Shown: positions 34,494-42,958, numbered from the stretch's first letter. The stretch: 64,000 bases of DNA from Streptomyces sp. NRRL B-1140 (GCF_001280065.1 NZ_LGEA01000115.1:1-64000); one strand, 5' to 3'. Made by a program: numbers and translations. Notes: a model not told the origin generated them from the sequence alone.

Positions 34494-35164
34494 ACCGAAT
34501 GGGACTGGGCCTCGCGGTGGGGGCCGGATATCTCCTGGGACGTACCAAGAAGCTGAAGATGGCGGTCGCCGTCGGTGGCCTGGTCGCCGGGAAGAAGCTG
34601 AATCTGAGTCCGCGCATGGTCGCCGAGCTTCTCCAGCAGCAGCTGCGGAACAACCCGCAGTTCAAGGAGATCGGGGACCAGCTGCGCGAGGACCTGCGCG
34701 GCGTGGGCAAGGCTGCCTCCGGCGCCATGGTCGAACGGCAGCTCGACGCCCTGTCCGACCGGCTGCACGGCCGGACCGCCCAGATGCGCGACCAGCTGAC
34801 GGGCGCGGTGCCCGGCGGCCGTGAGGACGACGAGGCGGACGACGAGTACGAGGACGAGGAGCCCGAGGGCGACGAGGCGGACGAGTCCGGCGAGCCCAGG
34901 GACGAGGAGGGAGCCGAGGACTCAGGGCCGCAGGAGGACGAGGAGCCGGAGCCGGCAGCGAAGAAGGCCCCGGCCAAGAGGCCGTCCGCGAAGAAGACGG
35001 CCAAGAAGACCGCGAAGAAGGCCCCCGCCAAGAAGGCCGCCGCCAAGAAGGCGCCCGCGAAGAAGACGGCGGCCAAGAAGACCACGGCCGCCAGGAAGGC
35101 GACCTCCGGGAGCAGGGGCGGCAGCGCCCGGTCCCGGCTGCCGAAGGGAGGCGGTGAGGGATGA
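34490..35164 (+). CDS. gvpY: GvpY: gas-vesicle cluster protein with acidic block and Lys/Ala tail
   Basis: A 224-residue protein found in Streptomyces gvp clusters between gvpG and gvpZ. Residues 1-35 are a Gly-rich hydrophobic segment (GLGLAVGAGYLLG), probably membrane- or shell-associated. Residues 40-100 form a helix region. Residues 108-160 are strongly acidic (Glu/Asp runs). Residues 160-210 are a PAKKA-type Lys/Ala repeat tail like those of actinobacterial HU and histone H1. The function is unknown; the tail could bind nucleic acid or acidic partners. It is coupled to both neighbours by ATGA overlaps. Confidence 0.8.
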   Translation: MNRMGLGLAVGAGYLLGRTKKLKMAVAVGGLVAGKKLNLSPRMVAELLQQQLRNNPQFKEIGDQLREDLRGVGKAASGAMVERQLDALSDRLHGRTAQMRDQLTGAVPGGREDDEADDEYEDEEPEGDEADESGEPRDEEGAEDSGPQEDEEPEPAAKKAPAKRPSAKKTAKKTAKKAPAKKAAAKKAPAKKTAAKKTTAARKATSGSRGGSARSRLPKGGGEG

Positions 35165-36297
35165 GCGAGACACTCGGATCGGCGAAGTCCGCCGCCAACG
35201 GAGCGGCGAAGAACCCGCTCACCGACCTGGCCCACAGCGAGGCCGCGGACCGGCTCAAGGCCGAGCTGCAGGAGTACCTCGCCGCCCAGGCCACCCGCAT
35301 GCTGACGGGTGTCGGCCGCAAGCTCGGCGAGACCACCGGCAAGCTGAACGACATCGCCGAGGGCAACAGCCCCGGCTTCGCCAAACTCGCCCTGGACGGC
35401 GGTCGCAAGATGGCCGAGGGCAAGGGGCCGCTGCGCTCGGCGGTCGAAATGGGCGGCTCACGCCTCAAGGACAAGGTCACCGGCGCCGTCAAGAACCTGG
35501 GCGGCGGCGGCAAGGGCAAGAAGGGCAAGGGCCGTTCCGGCAACAAGCCCACGGTCATCATCGAGCACATCGACGTCGGCGTGCCGCTGCGCACGGCGTA
35601 CGACCAGTGGACGAAGTACCAGGACTTCAGCACCTTCGCGAAGGGTGTCAAGAGCGCGAGCCGCGACGACGACACCCACTCCGACTGGCAGGCGAAGATC
35701 TGGTGGTCCAATCGCAGCTGGAAGGCGAAGACGACCGAGCAGATCCCCGACGACCGCATCGCCTGGACCTCCGAGGGAGCCAAGGGCACCACGAAGGGCG
35801 TCGTCTCCTTCCACCGGCTCACCGACAACCTCACCCGCGTCCTGCTCGTCATCGAGTACTACCCCTCCGGTTTCTTCGAGAAGACCGGCAACATCTGGCG
35901 TGCCCAGGGCCGCCGGGCCCGGCTCGACCTCAAGAACTTCGTCCGCTTCATCACGATCAAGGGCGAGGCGGAGGACGGCTGGCGCGGCGAGATCCGCGAC
36001 GGCGAGGTCGTCACCAGCCATGAGGACGCCCTCGCCGAGGAGGAGTCCGAGGAGGGCTCCGAGGAGGAGCGCCCCGAGGACGAGGACGAGGACGCCGAGG
36101 CCGAGTACGACGAAGAGGAGCCGGAAGAGGAGGACGAGGAGGGAGAGCCGGAAGGCGAGTACGAGGACGACTCCGAGGCCGAGTACGACGATGAGGACGA
36201 GGAGGAGCCCGAGGGCGAGGAGGAGCCCGAAGGGGAGTACGAGGACGACGAGTACGAGGACGAGGACGAGGAAGTCGAGGCGGGGAGCCGGCGATGA
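35161..36297 (+). CDS. gvpZ: GvpZ: SRPBCC-domain gas-vesicle cluster protein with polyacidic tail
   Basis: A 378-residue protein. An N-terminal helical segment (1-110, Lys/Ala/Gly-rich linker at its end) is followed by an SRPBCC/polyketide-cyclase-like domain (about 128-265: IIEHIDVGVPLRTAYDQW, FVRFITIKGEAEDGWRGEI). The last 95 residues are almost entirely Glu, Asp, Tyr, Gly and Pro. SRPBCC domains bind lipids or aromatic ligands; the tail gives a very low pI. The ATG overlaps the gvpY stop and its own stop overlaps gvpJ. The specific role in gas vesicle biology is unknown. Confidence 0.8.
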   Translation: MSETLGSAKSAANGAAKNPLTDLAHSEAADRLKAELQEYLAAQATRMLTGVGRKLGETTGKLNDIAEGNSPGFAKLALDGGRKMAEGKGPLRSAVEMGGSRLKDKVTGAVKNLGGGGKGKKGKGRSGNKPTVIIEHIDVGVPLRTAYDQWTKYQDFSTFAKGVKSASRDDDTHSDWQAKIWWSNRSWKAKTTEQIPDDRIAWTSEGAKGTTKGVVSFHRLTDNLTRVLLVIEYYPSGFFEKTGNIWRAQGRRARLDLKNFVRFITIKGEAEDGWRGEIRDGEVVTSHEDALAEEESEEGSEEERPEDEDEDAEAEYDEEEPEEEDEEGEPEGEYEDDSEAEYDDEDEEEPEGEEEPEGEYEDDEYEDEDEEVEAGSRR

Positions 36298-36632
36298 CGA
36301 CGCCCAGCAGGATGCCCGAGCCCTACGGTCAGGGAAGCAGTGCCAACCTCGCCGACATCCTCGAACGGGTGCTGGACAAGGGCATCGTCATTGCGGGCGA
36401 CATCCGGATCAATCTGCTCGACATCGAACTCCTCACCATCAAACTGCGGTTGATCGTCGCCTCGGTCGACAAGGCGAAGGAGATGGGCATCGACTGGTGG
36501 GAGACCGACCCGGCTCTGAGCTCACGGGCCCGCCGGGACGAACTGACCCGTGAGAACGCCGAGTTGCGCGAGAGGCTGGCCCGGCTGGAGGAACTGGAGC
36601 CCGGCCGCGCGGAGAAGAAGGAGGCACCGTGA
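36294..36632 (+). CDS. gvpJ: Gas vesicle protein GvpJ (GvpA-like)
   Basis: A 112-residue GvpA paralogue: NLADILERVLDKGIVIAGD and the core strand LLDIELLTIKLRLIVASVDKAKE. The C-terminal coiled helix (RDELTRENAELRERLARLEELE) is typical of GvpJ, a proposed tip/nucleation subunit. It overlaps gvpZ by 4 bases at its start and gvpL at its end. Confidence 0.87.
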   Translation: MTTPSRMPEPYGQGSSANLADILERVLDKGIVIAGDIRINLLDIELLTIKLRLIVASVDKAKEMGIDWWETDPALSSRARRDELTRENAELRERLARLEELEPGRAEKKEAP

Positions 36633-37384
36633 CCGGACTGCGGTACGTCTACGCCGTCTGCCGCCCCTTCGGCACACCCCTCCAGGCCCAGCTGACCGGG
36701 GTCGCGGGTGATCCACCCAGAGCACTCACTCACCACGGCCTGGTGGCCGTGGTGAGCCACGTGCCGGAGCGGGACTTCGCCGAAGAGCCGCTCCGGCGCC
36801 ATCTGGAGGACCTGGACTGGCTCACCGAGACGGCCCGCGCCCACCAGGGCGTCATCGACGCGCTCACCACCGTCACCACCCCGCTGCCGCTGCGTCTCGG
36901 CACCGTCTTCCACGACGACAGCGGCGTGCGGATGATGATCGAGGCCCGCGAGGAGGACTTCCGGCGCACCCTGGACCGGCTGGAAGGCCGTGTGGAGTGG
37001 GGCGTCAAGGTCTACGCGGAGTCCGAGCCGCAGGAAGGCGCCCGGTCCTCGCAGAAGCCCGCGTCGGGCCGGGACTATCTGCGGCAGCGGCGCATGCAGA
37101 CCAGGTCCCACGAAGAAATGTGGCAGAAAGCCGAGGCCTTCTCCACCCGGCTGCACGAGGAGCTCTCCGCATTCGCGGAGGATTCCCGGATGCATCCCCC
37201 GCAGAACGCCGCGCTTTCCAAGGCGACCGGGCGGAACGTGCTGAACGCCGCCTATCTCGTTCCGCGAGCGCATTCCGAGGAATTCGTGGAACTGGTGGAC
37301 CGCACGAAGGGGGAGGTGCCCGGAATGCGCATCGAACTCACCGGCCCCTGGGCGGCCTATTCGTTCGCCGGGGAGGCCACATGA
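36629..37384 (+). CDS. gvpL: Gas vesicle protein GvpL (GvpF/GvpL family)
   Basis: A 251-residue GvpF/L protein: LRYVYAVCRPF start, LVAVVSHVPERDFAEEPL, VTTPLPLRLGTVFHDD and the C-terminal LNAAYLVPRAHSEEFVELVDRTKG segment. It is the second GvpF/L member of the operon. GTG 36629 overlaps the gvpJ stop. The 3' third has slightly lower GC than the rest of the operon. Confidence 0.87.
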   Translation: MTGLRYVYAVCRPFGTPLQAQLTGVAGDPPRALTHHGLVAVVSHVPERDFAEEPLRRHLEDLDWLTETARAHQGVIDALTTVTTPLPLRLGTVFHDDSGVRMMIEAREEDFRRTLDRLEGRVEWGVKVYAESEPQEGARSSQKPASGRDYLRQRRMQTRSHEEMWQKAEAFSTRLHEELSAFAEDSRMHPPQNAALSKATGRNVLNAAYLVPRAHSEEFVELVDRTKGEVPGMRIELTGPWAAYSFAGEAT

Positions 37385-37397
37385 ACGGGGAGAATCC

Positions 37398-37586
37398 GTG
37401 ACCGTAGTGGAACGCCGTGAGGTCGCCCTCGTGGACCTGCTCGACCGGCTGCTCGCCGGCGGCGTCGTGATCACGGGGGACATCACGCTGCGCATCGCCG
37501 ACGTCGATCTCGTCCGCATCGACCTCAACGCGCTCATCAGCTCGGTGAACGCCCAGGTTCCCTCACCGTTCGAGGAGTTGCTGTGA
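37398..37586 (+). CDS. gvpS: Gas vesicle protein GvpS (small GvpA-like)
   Basis: A 62-residue GvpA-type protein (VALVDLLDRLLAGGVVITGD, ITLRIADVDLVRIDLNALISSV), lacking any extension. It starts at GTG 37398, 13 bases after gvpL, and its stop overlaps the gvpK GTG. In Streptomyces clusters this third GvpA-like gene is named gvpS. Confidence 0.85.
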   Translation: MTVVERREVALVDLLDRLLAGGVVITGDITLRIADVDLVRIDLNALISSVNAQVPSPFEELL

Positions 37587-37885
37587 CCGCCCCCAAGGAC
37601 CCCCGGCCGCGCTCGAAGCACATGGATCTGGAGCCCGACACCGTCGAGCGCGACCTGGTCAAACTCGTGCTGACGGTGGTGGAGCTGCTGCGCCAGCTCA
37701 TGGAGCGCCAGGCGCTGCGCCGGTTCGACGTGGGGGACCTGAGCGAGGAGCAGGAGGAGCGGATCGGGCTCACGCTCATGCTGCTCGACGAGCGGATGAC
37801 GGAACTGCGCGAGCGCTACGGACTGCGGCCCGAGGACCTCAACCTGGACCTCGGGCCGCTCGGACCGCTGCTTCCGCGGGACTGA
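37583..37885 (+). CDS. gvpK: Gas vesicle protein GvpK
   Basis: A 100-residue protein of the GvpK family: VERDLVKLVLTVVELLRQLMERQALRRFDVGDL, then EERIGLTLMLLDERMTELRERYGL. GvpK is required for vesicle formation in model organisms. It closes the operon. The terminator stem begins 5 bases after its stop codon. Confidence 0.9.
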   Translation: MTAPKDPRPRSKHMDLEPDTVERDLVKLVLTVVELLRQLMERQALRRFDVGDLSEEQEERIGLTLMLLDERMTELRERYGLRPEDLNLDLGPLGPLLPRD

Positions 37886-37890
37886 CGGTC

Positions 37891-37935
37891 GCGCCCCTTT
37901 CCCCGGACCTGGGTCAGGTCCGGGGAAAGGGGCGC
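37891..37935. terminator. 20-bp perfect bidirectional terminator stem after gvpK
   Basis: Arms 37891-37910 and 37916-37935 are perfectly complementary over 20 bp around a 5-base GGGTC loop. It sits between the convergent gvpK and the 56-residue protein gene (stop at 37953) and can terminate both. There is no T-run, as is common for Streptomyces terminators. Confidence 0.88.
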
Positions 37936-37952
37936 TCATCAGGGGCGCTCGT

Positions 37953-38123
37953 TCACCACCTGTACCAACGGCCCCTGCCGCCGGTTGCCGACGTGCTGCG
38001 GACGAAGAATCCCAGCAGCCACAGCACGAGAACCGCGAGTGCGATCCACCAAAGAATCTTTACTGCAAATCCGGCGCCGAACAGAACCAAAGCCAGAAGC
38101 AGCACCAGCAGGATGGGAACCAT
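37953..38123 (-). CDS. Small hydrophobic membrane protein (56 residues)
   Basis: A 56-residue protein not long enough for most gene finders: MVPILLVLLLALVLFGAGF, a short polar break with Lys, then WWIALAVLVLWLLGFFV and a basic Gly/Arg/Trp tail (GGRGRWYRW). It has two membrane helices. Similar tiny hydrophobic proteins are common in Streptomyces and have no known function. A strong GCAGGAGG site precedes the ATG at 38123. It lies 43 bases downstream of the methyltransferase gene and may be co-transcribed with it. Confidence 0.8.
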   Translation of the reverse strand: MVPILLVLLLALVLFGAGFAVKILWWIALAVLVLWLLGFFVRSTSATGGRGRWYRW

Positions 38124-38165
38124 AATTCGAACCTCCTGCTTTCCGGATGTCCCCGAAACGGTGTT

Positions 38166-38987
38166 TCAGGCTTCCTTGCGGCAGAGAATTTCTCCGTGCA
38201 GCACGCTGAACCATCCGTCGTCCCGTGTGCCCCACTCCCGCCAGGCCTCGGCCACCGCCCGCAGTTCCCGGTCGTCGGCGTGCCCGCCCAGCCGGGCCCG
38301 GTCCGCGTACGCCGAGGCCAGCGTGCGGTCCGCCCACAGCCCGCTCCACCAGGCCCGCTCCTCGGGCATGGCGAAGGTCCAGGTGCCGGAGGTCGCCGTG
38401 ATGTCCGTGAACCCGGCCTGCCGCGCCCAGGCCTTCAGCCGGCGTCCGGCGTCCGGCTCGCCGCCGTTGGCCCGGGCGACCCGCCGGTAGAGGTCCAGCC
38501 AGGCGTCGAGCCCGTCGGACGCCGGGTACCAGGCCATGGCCGCGTAGTCCGCGTCGCGTACGGCGACGATCCCGCCGGGCCTGACGACCCGCTTCATCTC
38601 GCGCAGCGCCCGCACCGGGTCGCCCACGTGCTGGAGCACCTGGTGGGCGTGGACCACGCAGAACGTGTCGTCCGGGTAGTTCAGTGCGTGCACGTCGGCG
38701 ACCGCGAAGTCGATGTTGGTCAGTCCGCGCCCGGCCGCTGTGGCGCGTGCCCGGCCGAGGATCTCGGGGACCCGGTCGACGCCGGTGACCTGGCCGTCGG
38801 GCACGAGCTCCGCCAGGTCGGCGGTGATCGTGCCCGGTCCGCAGCCGATGTCGAGGATCCTCATGTGAGGCCTGAGCGACGGCACCAGATAGGCGGCGGA
38901 GTTGGCGGCGGTCCGCCAGGTGTGCGAGCGCAGGACGGACTCGTGGTGCCCGTGGGTGTAGACGGCGGTGTCCCGGGGTTCCGGCAT
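38166..38987 (-). CDS. Class I SAM-dependent methyltransferase (ubiE-like)
   Basis: A 273-residue protein with motif I ILDIGCGPGTITADL, motif II VTGVDRVPEI, and post-motif II DFAVADVHALNYPDDTF, then HAHQVLQHVGDPVRALREM, typical of UbiE/COQ5-like methyltransferases. The substrate is unknown. The ATG 38987 is preceded by GGTGGGA; GTG 38999 is in frame but its upstream GGAAGG is too close. Confidence 0.83.
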   Translation of the reverse strand: MPEPRDTAVYTHGHHESVLRSHTWRTAANSAAYLVPSLRPHMRILDIGCGPGTITADLAELVPDGQVTGVDRVPEILGRARATAAGRGLTNIDFAVADVHALNYPDDTFCVVHAHQVLQHVGDPVRALREMKRVVRPGGIVAVRDADYAAMAWYPASDGLDAWLDLYRRVARANGGEPDAGRRLKAWARQAGFTDITATSGTWTFAMPEERAWWSGLWADRTLASAYADRARLGGHADDRELRAVAEAWREWGTRDDGWFSVLHGEILCRKEA

Positions 38988-39171
38988 GACGGATCCCACC
39001 CCTTCCGGTCGGGTCGGCAGGAGATCACCGTACGCGCCGTGGCCGCATGGTGAGACCCTGTATCTCGCTATATGGACTGACTGTGTGTCGGTTCAGGAAG
39101 GCTGGACACACCGGCGTCCACGGGGCAGGCTCGGGCTGATCACCACCGGCGACGCAGGGGGAGACCGAGAG

Positions 39172-39714
39172 ATGAACGCGCACGTCACAGCCGTCAGCAG
39201 CAACGGGGAGTACTCCTTCACCAAGCCGAACCGGGAGAGCATCACGCTGCTCACCGGGCTCGGGGTGGAGGGGGACGTGCACGCCGGGGTGACGGTCAAG
39301 CACCGCTCACGTGTCGCACAGGACCCCACCCAGCCGAACCTGCGCCAGGTCCACCTCATGCACGAGGAACTCTTCGCGGAGGTGGGTGAGGACGGTTTCG
39401 AGGTGGCGCCCGGCGAACTCGGCGAGAACATCACCACCCGGGGCATCGACCTGCTCGGACTACCGACCGGCACGCTGCTGCGCATCGGCCACGGCGTGGT
39501 CCTCGAGGTCACCGGGCTGCGCAACCCCTGCCTGCAGATCGATCATTTCCAGGACGGTCTGCTCAAGCAGGTCGTCGGACGCGACGAGGCGGGGAACATC
39601 GTGCACAAGGCGGGGATCATGAGCGTGGTGCGGGAGGGGGGCGTGGTGCGCCCCGGAGACCCGATCGAGGTGGAGCTTCCGAGCGAGCCGCACCGGCCGC
39701 TGGAACGCGTCTGA
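39172..39714 (+). CDS. MOSC-domain protein (molybdenum-cofactor sulfurase-like)
   Basis: A 180-residue single MOSC domain. It has a GLGVEGDVHAG strand, RQVHLMHEELF, the GENITTRGIDLLGLP block and the invariant Cys in LRNPCLQID. MOSC proteins bind sulfur carried by the Cys in molybdenum cofactor or detoxification enzymes (YiiM-like). The ATG 39172 is preceded by GGGGGAGA. It is divergent from the methyltransferase gene. The 184-base gap upstream contains an AT-rich stretch near 39061-39072 that may hold the promoter. Confidence 0.85.
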   Translation: MNAHVTAVSSNGEYSFTKPNRESITLLTGLGVEGDVHAGVTVKHRSRVAQDPTQPNLRQVHLMHEELFAEVGEDGFEVAPGELGENITTRGIDLLGLPTGTLLRIGHGVVLEVTGLRNPCLQIDHFQDGLLKQVVGRDEAGNIVHKAGIMSVVREGGVVRPGDPIEVELPSEPHRPLERV

Positions 39715-39775
39715 CCGGCACCCCGCGCCGAAACCCGTTTGCCCCACAGGCCCGGGCCCGCCCAGAATCGCGCCC

Positions 39776-41395
39776 ATGGGACACCTCGAAGCCGCGCACC
39801 TGGAGTACTACCTGCCCGACGGAAGGGCGCTGCTGGGCGATGTCTCGTTCCGGGTGGGGGAGGGGGCCGTCGTGGCCCTCGTCGGGCCCAACGGCGCCGG
39901 CAAGACGACCCTGCTGCGGATGCTCGCCGGTGAGCTCAAGCCGCACGGCGGCTCGGTGGTCGTCGGCGGCGGGCTCGGCGTCATGCGGCAGTTCGTGGGC
40001 TCCGTACGCGACGAGACCACCGTGCGGGACCTGCTCGTGTCCGTCGCCACGCCCCGCATCCGTGAGGCGGCGAAGGCCGTCGACAAGGCCGAGCACGCCA
40101 TCATGACCGTCGACGACGAGGCGGCCCAGCTGGCGTACGCGCAGGCCCTCGCCGACTGGGCGGAGGCCCGCGGCTACGAGGCCGAGACACTGTGGGACAT
40201 GTGCACCACGGCCGCGCTCGGGGTGCCGTACGACAAGGCGCAGTTCCGGGAGGTCCGCACCCTCTCCGGCGGCGAGCAGAAGCGGCTCGTCCTGGAGGCG
40301 CTGCTGCGCGGCACGGACGAGGTGCTGCTCCTCGACGAGCCCGACAACTACCTCGACGTCCCCGGCAAGCGGTGGCTGGAGGAACGGCTGAAGGAGACCC
40401 GCAAGACGGTTCTCTTCGTCTCCCACGACCGTGAACTCCTCGCCCGCGCGGCCCAGCGGATCATCTCCCTGGAGCCCGGTCCCGCCGGGGCCGACGCCTG
40501 GGTGCACGGCGGCGGTTTCGCCACCTTCCACGAGGCCCGGCGCGAGCGCTTCGCCCGCTTCGAGGAGTTGCGCAGGCGCTGGGACGAGAAGCACGCACAG
40601 CTGAAGAAGCTCGTGCTGACGCTGCGTCAGGCAGCGGCGGTCAGCCACGAGATGGCCTCCCGCTACGCGGCCGCGCAGACCCGGCTGCGCAAGTTCGAGG
40701 AGGCCGGCCCGCCGCCGGAGCCGCCGCGCGAGCAGGACATCAGGATGCGCATCAAGGGCGGCCGTACCGGCGTCCGGGCGGTCACGTGCGCGGACCTGGA
40801 GCTCACCGGCCTGATGAAGCCCTTCGACCTGGAGGTCTTCTACGGCGAACGCGTCGCCGTCCTCGGCTCCAACGGCTCCGGCAAGTCCCACTTCCTGCGC
40901 CTGCTCGCCGGTGACGACGTGGCGCACACGGGAGACTGGAAGCTGGGCGCCCGGGTCGTCCCCGGCCACTTCGCGCAGACGCACGCGCACCCGGAACTGG
41001 AGGGCCGCACGCTCCTCGACATCCTGTGGAAGGAACACGCACAAGACCGCGGTGCCGCGTCATCCCGCCTGCGCCGCTACGAGCTCACCCAGCAGGCGGA
41101 GCAGACGTTCGAACGCCTCTCCGGAGGCCAGCAGGCCCGCTTCCAGATCCTGCTGCTGGAGCTCCAGGGCGTGACGGCGCTGCTGCTGGACGAGCCGACC
41201 GACAACCTGGACCTGGAGTCCGCCGAGGCGCTCCAGGAGGGCCTGGAGGCCTTCGACGGCACGGTCCTCGCCGTCACCCACGACCGCTGGTTCGCCCGCT
41301 CCTTCGACCGCTTCCTGGTCTTCGGCAGCGACGGCCGGGTCCGGGAGACCCCGGACCCGGTCTGGGACGAACGCCGGGTGGAACGGGCCCGCTAG
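39776..41395 (+). CDS. ABC-F family ATP-binding protein
   Basis: A 539-residue protein with two ABC ATPase domains and no membrane segments: Walker A GPNGAGKTT and GSNGSGKSH, signature motifs LSGGEQKRL and LSGGQQARF, Walker B LLLDEPDNYLD and LLLDEPTDNLD. ABC-F factors act on the ribosome, relieving stalls or protecting from antibiotics. An ABC-F next to the Balon-like gene is notable. The interdomain linker (about 240-290) is short and Lys/Arg-rich. Confidence 0.88.
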   Translation: MGHLEAAHLEYYLPDGRALLGDVSFRVGEGAVVALVGPNGAGKTTLLRMLAGELKPHGGSVVVGGGLGVMRQFVGSVRDETTVRDLLVSVATPRIREAAKAVDKAEHAIMTVDDEAAQLAYAQALADWAEARGYEAETLWDMCTTAALGVPYDKAQFREVRTLSGGEQKRLVLEALLRGTDEVLLLDEPDNYLDVPGKRWLEERLKETRKTVLFVSHDRELLARAAQRIISLEPGPAGADAWVHGGGFATFHEARRERFARFEELRRRWDEKHAQLKKLVLTLRQAAAVSHEMASRYAAAQTRLRKFEEAGPPPEPPREQDIRMRIKGGRTGVRAVTCADLELTGLMKPFDLEVFYGERVAVLGSNGSGKSHFLRLLAGDDVAHTGDWKLGARVVPGHFAQTHAHPELEGRTLLDILWKEHAQDRGAASSRLRRYELTQQAEQTFERLSGGQQARFQILLLELQGVTALLLDEPTDNLDLESAEALQEGLEAFDGTVLAVTHDRWFARSFDRFLVFGSDGRVRETPDPVWDERRVERAR

Positions 41396-41505
41396 GCTCC
41401 CCCGCGCTCCTCAGGGGCGCGGGAGAGCTGCGCGACCGGCCACGACGTTCCCGCACACGCGATGGGGGAGCACCGCCACGGAGGCTGGGCGCACAGGCAC
41501 CCGGC

Positions 41506-42606
41506 TCACTTCCAGCGCAGCAGTGCCCCGAGACCCCCGACCGGCACCTCCTCCTGGGAAACGGCCAGCGCCGGCGCGTCCGTGGCCACCGCGGAGCGGA
41601 TCAGCGCGTCGTCGGCGCGGGCCGGCCACGAGTGCTGCTCGCCGAGGACCTTCAGCTCCGTGCGGCGCACCGCGAGCTGGTCGGGGTCCTCCCCGATCCA
41701 CACCTCGCGGTGCGCGTCGGGCCCGTCCACCCTGACCAGCAGCTCGTCGATACGGTGCTCCCGCGCCGCCTCGACCAGCGCCGGCACGCCTTCGACGGCT
41801 CCGGCCCGGCCCTCGTCGTCCGGGGTGCGGGAGGCGCGGAAGCGCTCCAGTTCCGCCTCGGCCCGCCGCCCCACGTGCTCCGCCCGGGCCCGCTCCACGT
41901 CCTCGTCGAGCAGCCGGCTGCCGGCGCCGTGCGGCGCCTCCGCCACCAGGCCGTGCAGCCGCTTGGGCAGCCGCTCGTGCACGGACCGCCGCTCACGGTC
42001 CTCGCCGACGAGAATCAGCAGGTCGGCCCTGGTCTCCTCCTGGCACACCGCGAGCGCGTCGGCGATCTCCGCCGCGTTGTGCTCCCAGGTGTTCTCCACC
42101 CGCAGCTGGAAGTGCCGCTCGGACCAGTCCGCGGAGCTCGTCCGGTGCACCGGCCACTGCCGCCCGGTGACGCTCCCGGCGTCCTCCCGGCCCAGCGCGT
42201 CGCGCAGCTCGAAGTCCGCGCCCTTGCGGTCGACGTACGCCACCACGCACACCGGGTCCTCCCCGGCCAGCTCCAGCAGCGGGGCGACCCGCGGCAGCGG
42301 CGCCCATTCGGCCCAGTCACCGCCCTGCGGGGGACGGACCAGCGGCGGGTCGAGAACGACCTCGCCGGCGCGGGCGAAGAAGGCCCGGCCGTGCGGCTCG
42401 GAGGAGTGCTTCAGATCCTCGATCGCGCTGCGCACGGCCTGGCACGTCGCCTCGTCCGCTCCCTGTTCGGCCAGCTGCCCGGCCATCGCCTGGGCGGTCA
42501 GCTCGCGCTCGTGGGCAGTGCCCTCCGTGTGCCGTGAGGTGTCGACGTACACGGAGGCCCAAGGCCCGGGGTGTTCGTACAGTGGGTGCAGAAAGGCGAG
42601 ATCCAT
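41506..42606 (-). CDS. Rv2629/Balon-type aeRF1-related ribosome-associated factor
   Basis: A 366-residue protein of the bacterial archaeo-eukaryotic release-factor family (baeRF) resembling mycobacterial Rv2629. Matching blocks in order are PWASVYVDTSRHTEG, the GRAFFARAGEVVLDPPLVRPP strand, a VVAYVDRKGADFELRD strand, the WPVHRTSSADWSERHFQ segment with the helical VENTWEHNAAEIADAL, and a C-terminal VPVGGLGALLRW end. Members of this group include the hibernation factor Balon, which occupies the ribosomal A site in dormant cells. That role here is inference. The ATG 42606 has GGGAGG; a perfect sigma-B type promoter lies upstream. Confidence 0.82.
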   Translation of the reverse strand: MDLAFLHPLYEHPGPWASVYVDTSRHTEGTAHERELTAQAMAGQLAEQGADEATCQAVRSAIEDLKHSSEPHGRAFFARAGEVVLDPPLVRPPQGGDWAEWAPLPRVAPLLELAGEDPVCVVAYVDRKGADFELRDALGREDAGSVTGRQWPVHRTSSADWSERHFQLRVENTWEHNAAEIADALAVCQEETRADLLILVGEDRERRSVHERLPKRLHGLVAEAPHGAGSRLLDEDVERARAEHVGRRAEAELERFRASRTPDDEGRAGAVEGVPALVEAAREHRIDELLVRVDGPDAHREVWIGEDPDQLAVRRTELKVLGEQHSWPARADDALIRSAVATDAPALAVSQEEVPVGGLGALLRWK

Positions 42607-42657
42607 GGTTCCTCCCGGATGCCGCTCGGGGGTAGTGCTCAGTTGCTCCGGGGGCGG

Positions 42658-42682
42658 GTACCCGGACCGCGGAGACGAACAC
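42658..42682 (-). promoter_or_regulatory. Sigma-B type promoter of the Balon-like gene
   Basis: On the minus strand GTGT-N15-GGGTAC (42682 to 42658) matches the Streptomyces sigma-B consensus GNNT-N14-16-GGGTA[CT] exactly. Transcription would begin about 45 bases before the ATG. The -10 box is part of the palindrome GGGTACCC (42656-42663), so a plus-strand GGGTAC box for the divergent small gene shares it (-35 match 3 of 4). Confidence 0.7.
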
Positions 42683-42700
42683 GACGAGCGGGGCGAGACG

Positions 42701-42958
42701 ATGACCGGAGTGGAACCCGACCGGCTGGACGACCAGCAGCTCATGAAAGAGCTGGAGACCATCCACCGCACACGCCACGACACACTGCTCTACGGCTCGA
42801 ACGACGCGCTGCGCGCCCACAACGAGCGCATGGCGCAGCTCGAGGGCGAGTACCTGCGCCGCAACCCGAGCCGCCCGGTGGCCGCGGGCCGCACACGCGA
42901 AGGGGCCCGGGAGCGGGGGAGCGGGGAGTCGACGACTCCCACGACCCCCGGCACCTGA
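42701..42958 (+). CDS. Small DUF6158-like protein
   Basis: An 85-residue acidic protein with a helical core (LDDQQLMKELETIHRTRHDTL, then LRAHNERMAQLEGEYLRRNP). A Ser/Thr/Arg-rich tail follows. This matches the small actinobacterial DUF6158 family; the function is unknown. It is divergent from the Balon-like gene and shares its palindromic promoter core, so it may be co-regulated. Confidence 0.72.
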   Translation: MTGVEPDRLDDQQLMKELETIHRTRHDTLLYGSNDALRAHNERMAQLEGEYLRRNPSRPVAAGRTREGARERGSGESTTPTTPGT

